Shown: positions 63,575 through 64,000 of the stretch, one piece after another
Numbering within the stretch: the stretch's first letter is position 1
Layout: every line of letters begins with the position of its first letter
Assembly (NCBI GenBank): GCA_013360915.1
Contig: JABWAT010000007.1
Coordinates: 62,001 to 126,000, forward strand
Source of the DNA: Bacteroidota bacterium
Lineage (GTDB): Bacteria > Bacteroidota > JABWAT01
Direction: 5' to 3'
Length of the DNA: 64,000 bases
Made by a program: the position numbers and the translations under genes
Notes under the pieces: model-generated
What the model was told of the DNA's origin: nothing
Database searches by the model: none
The model's input: only the letters and a program-made list of their open reading frames with translations

Positions 63575-64000
63575 TCAGGGGGTGACCCTGATGAGATTGC
63601 TGGTATCCACCCGGAAAAACTGTCCTTCTTCGTTCGAGATAGTCAGTGTCTGTGCATCGGTGAAACACAATCCTTCACACTGACCTGCAAATATGCCCAA
63701 CCGGTAGGCTTGTCCGCTGAGCCATGAAGTGGATCCGGTTGTTCGTTCGAATACCCACACGGCCGAATAGGTGAGAACTGCAAGCCGTTTTCCGTCTTTG
63801 CTGATGTCGGCCGCTGTTACACGGTCGCCGATCGGGTATTCATCGAGAAATTCAAGAGCAACCGGCTCGTCTGTCTTTCCGGCTCCGACTTTATACAGAC
63901 GGGTGTTGGTATCAGCCCGGTGTTTGGTGAGCAGATACAGCTGCCCATCCGTTTGAATCAGGGCTTCCGAATCAAAATTGTTTTTCGCTGGCGGAAAGTC
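63575..64000 (-). CDS. Beta-propeller protein, C-terminal part only
   Basis: The frame is open from the window edge to the stop at 63575, about 141 residues of a longer protein. It contains FPPAKNNFDSEALIQTDGQLYLLTKHRADTNTRLY and repeated blades (DISKDGKRLAVLTYSAVWVFE; GQCEGLCFTDAQTLTISNEEGQFF). The 'D(S/C)EAL(I/F)...L(Y/F)L(L/F)TK' blade is common in secreted or periplasmic propellers of Bacteroidota and relatives. The N-terminus, and so any signal peptide, is outside the window. It stands 7 bases before the TSUP gene on the same strand. Confidence 0.8.
   Translation of the reverse strand, partial: DFPPAKNNFDSEALIQTDGQLYLLTKHRADTNTRLYKVGAGKTDEPVALEFLDEYPIGDRVTAADISKDGKRLAVLTYSAVWVFERTTGSTSWLSGQAYRLGIFAGQCEGLCFTDAQTLTISNEEGQFFRVDTSNLIRVTP

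Noticed and set aside
1-64000. tRNA, rRNA or mobile-element genes
   Set aside because: All gaps were read on both strands; none holds a cloverleaf with a conserved T-loop, transposase fragment, or direct repeats flanking a gene block.

Overview
The window is about 64 kb of a compact bacterial chromosome. No gap between genes exceeds 300 bases. I found no rRNA, tRNA, CRISPR array, insertion sequence or phage gene. The lineage looks like the FCB superphylum (Ignavibacteria, Kryptonia, Rhodothermia or a relative). Two secreted proteins end in the FlgD-like 'NPFNPET(M/L)IRF' sorting domain typical of type IX secretion in that group. There is also a very large FG-GAP surface protein, a Reg_prop/Y_Y_Y sensor kinase and a B12-dependent methylmalonyl-CoA mutase. 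Several genes appear to start with GTG or TTG, and many neighbours overlap by 1 to 4 bases.

Layout. 1-9.8 kb (minus): a giant secreted beta-propeller protein cut by the window edge, a stand-alone receiver, and a NarL-type regulator with its periplasmic-propeller histidine kinase. 9.9-14.3 kb (minus): both subunits of methylmalonyl-CoA mutase. 14.5-16.6 kb: an orphan gene, a toast-rack envelope protein and an ECF-type sigma factor. 16.6-19.7 kb (plus): thymidylate kinase, S41 protease and a TSUP transporter. 19.6-22.6 kb (minus): CCA/poly(A) polymerase and protoporphyrinogen oxidase. 22.7-31.6 kb (plus): an eight-gene, mostly overlapping run: ArfB, hemerythrin, a D-lactate/glycolate dehydrogenase fusion, then three glycosyltransferases, a methyltransferase and a Wzx-type flippase. 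31.6-42.3 kb (minus): TypA, a methyltransferase, a CPA2 antiporter, a GH5-like glycosidase, a DUF3124 lipoprotein, a small membrane protein, a DUF285-repeat surface protein, a degenerate GIY-YIG protein and a methyltransferase. 42.4-46.9 kb (plus): a membrane protein and wHTH regulator behind a palindromic operator, another membrane protein, a sugar-phosphate transferase, a B12/radical-SAM enzyme and adenosine deaminase. 46.9-52.1 kb (minus): recJ, ruvC, ruvA and a PhoB/PhoR-like pair in one tight run. 52.2-56.6 kb (plus): a secreted metalloprotease, then PadR with a membrane protein. 56.8-64 kb (minus): ahcY, metK, a sugar nucleotidyltransferase, an acylating aldehyde dehydrogenase with an unusual tail, a PPC/DUF296 protein, a second TSUP transporter and the end of a beta-propeller protein.

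The genes suggest a heterotrophic, envelope-complex bacterium that makes a lipid-linked surface glycan, exports large adhesin-like proteins through a Por-type route, processes propionyl-CoA-type carbon through methylmalonyl-CoA, and recycles S-adenosylmethionine. The points most worth a second look are the three-fold [Ig + seven-repeat propeller] design of the giant protein, the C-terminal tail of the aldehyde dehydrogenase that resembles a microcompartment encapsulation peptide, the AT-rich repeat block inside the DUF285 protein, the palindromic operators at 42.4 kb and 54.9 kb, and a 13-bp inverted repeat between hemG and arfB.
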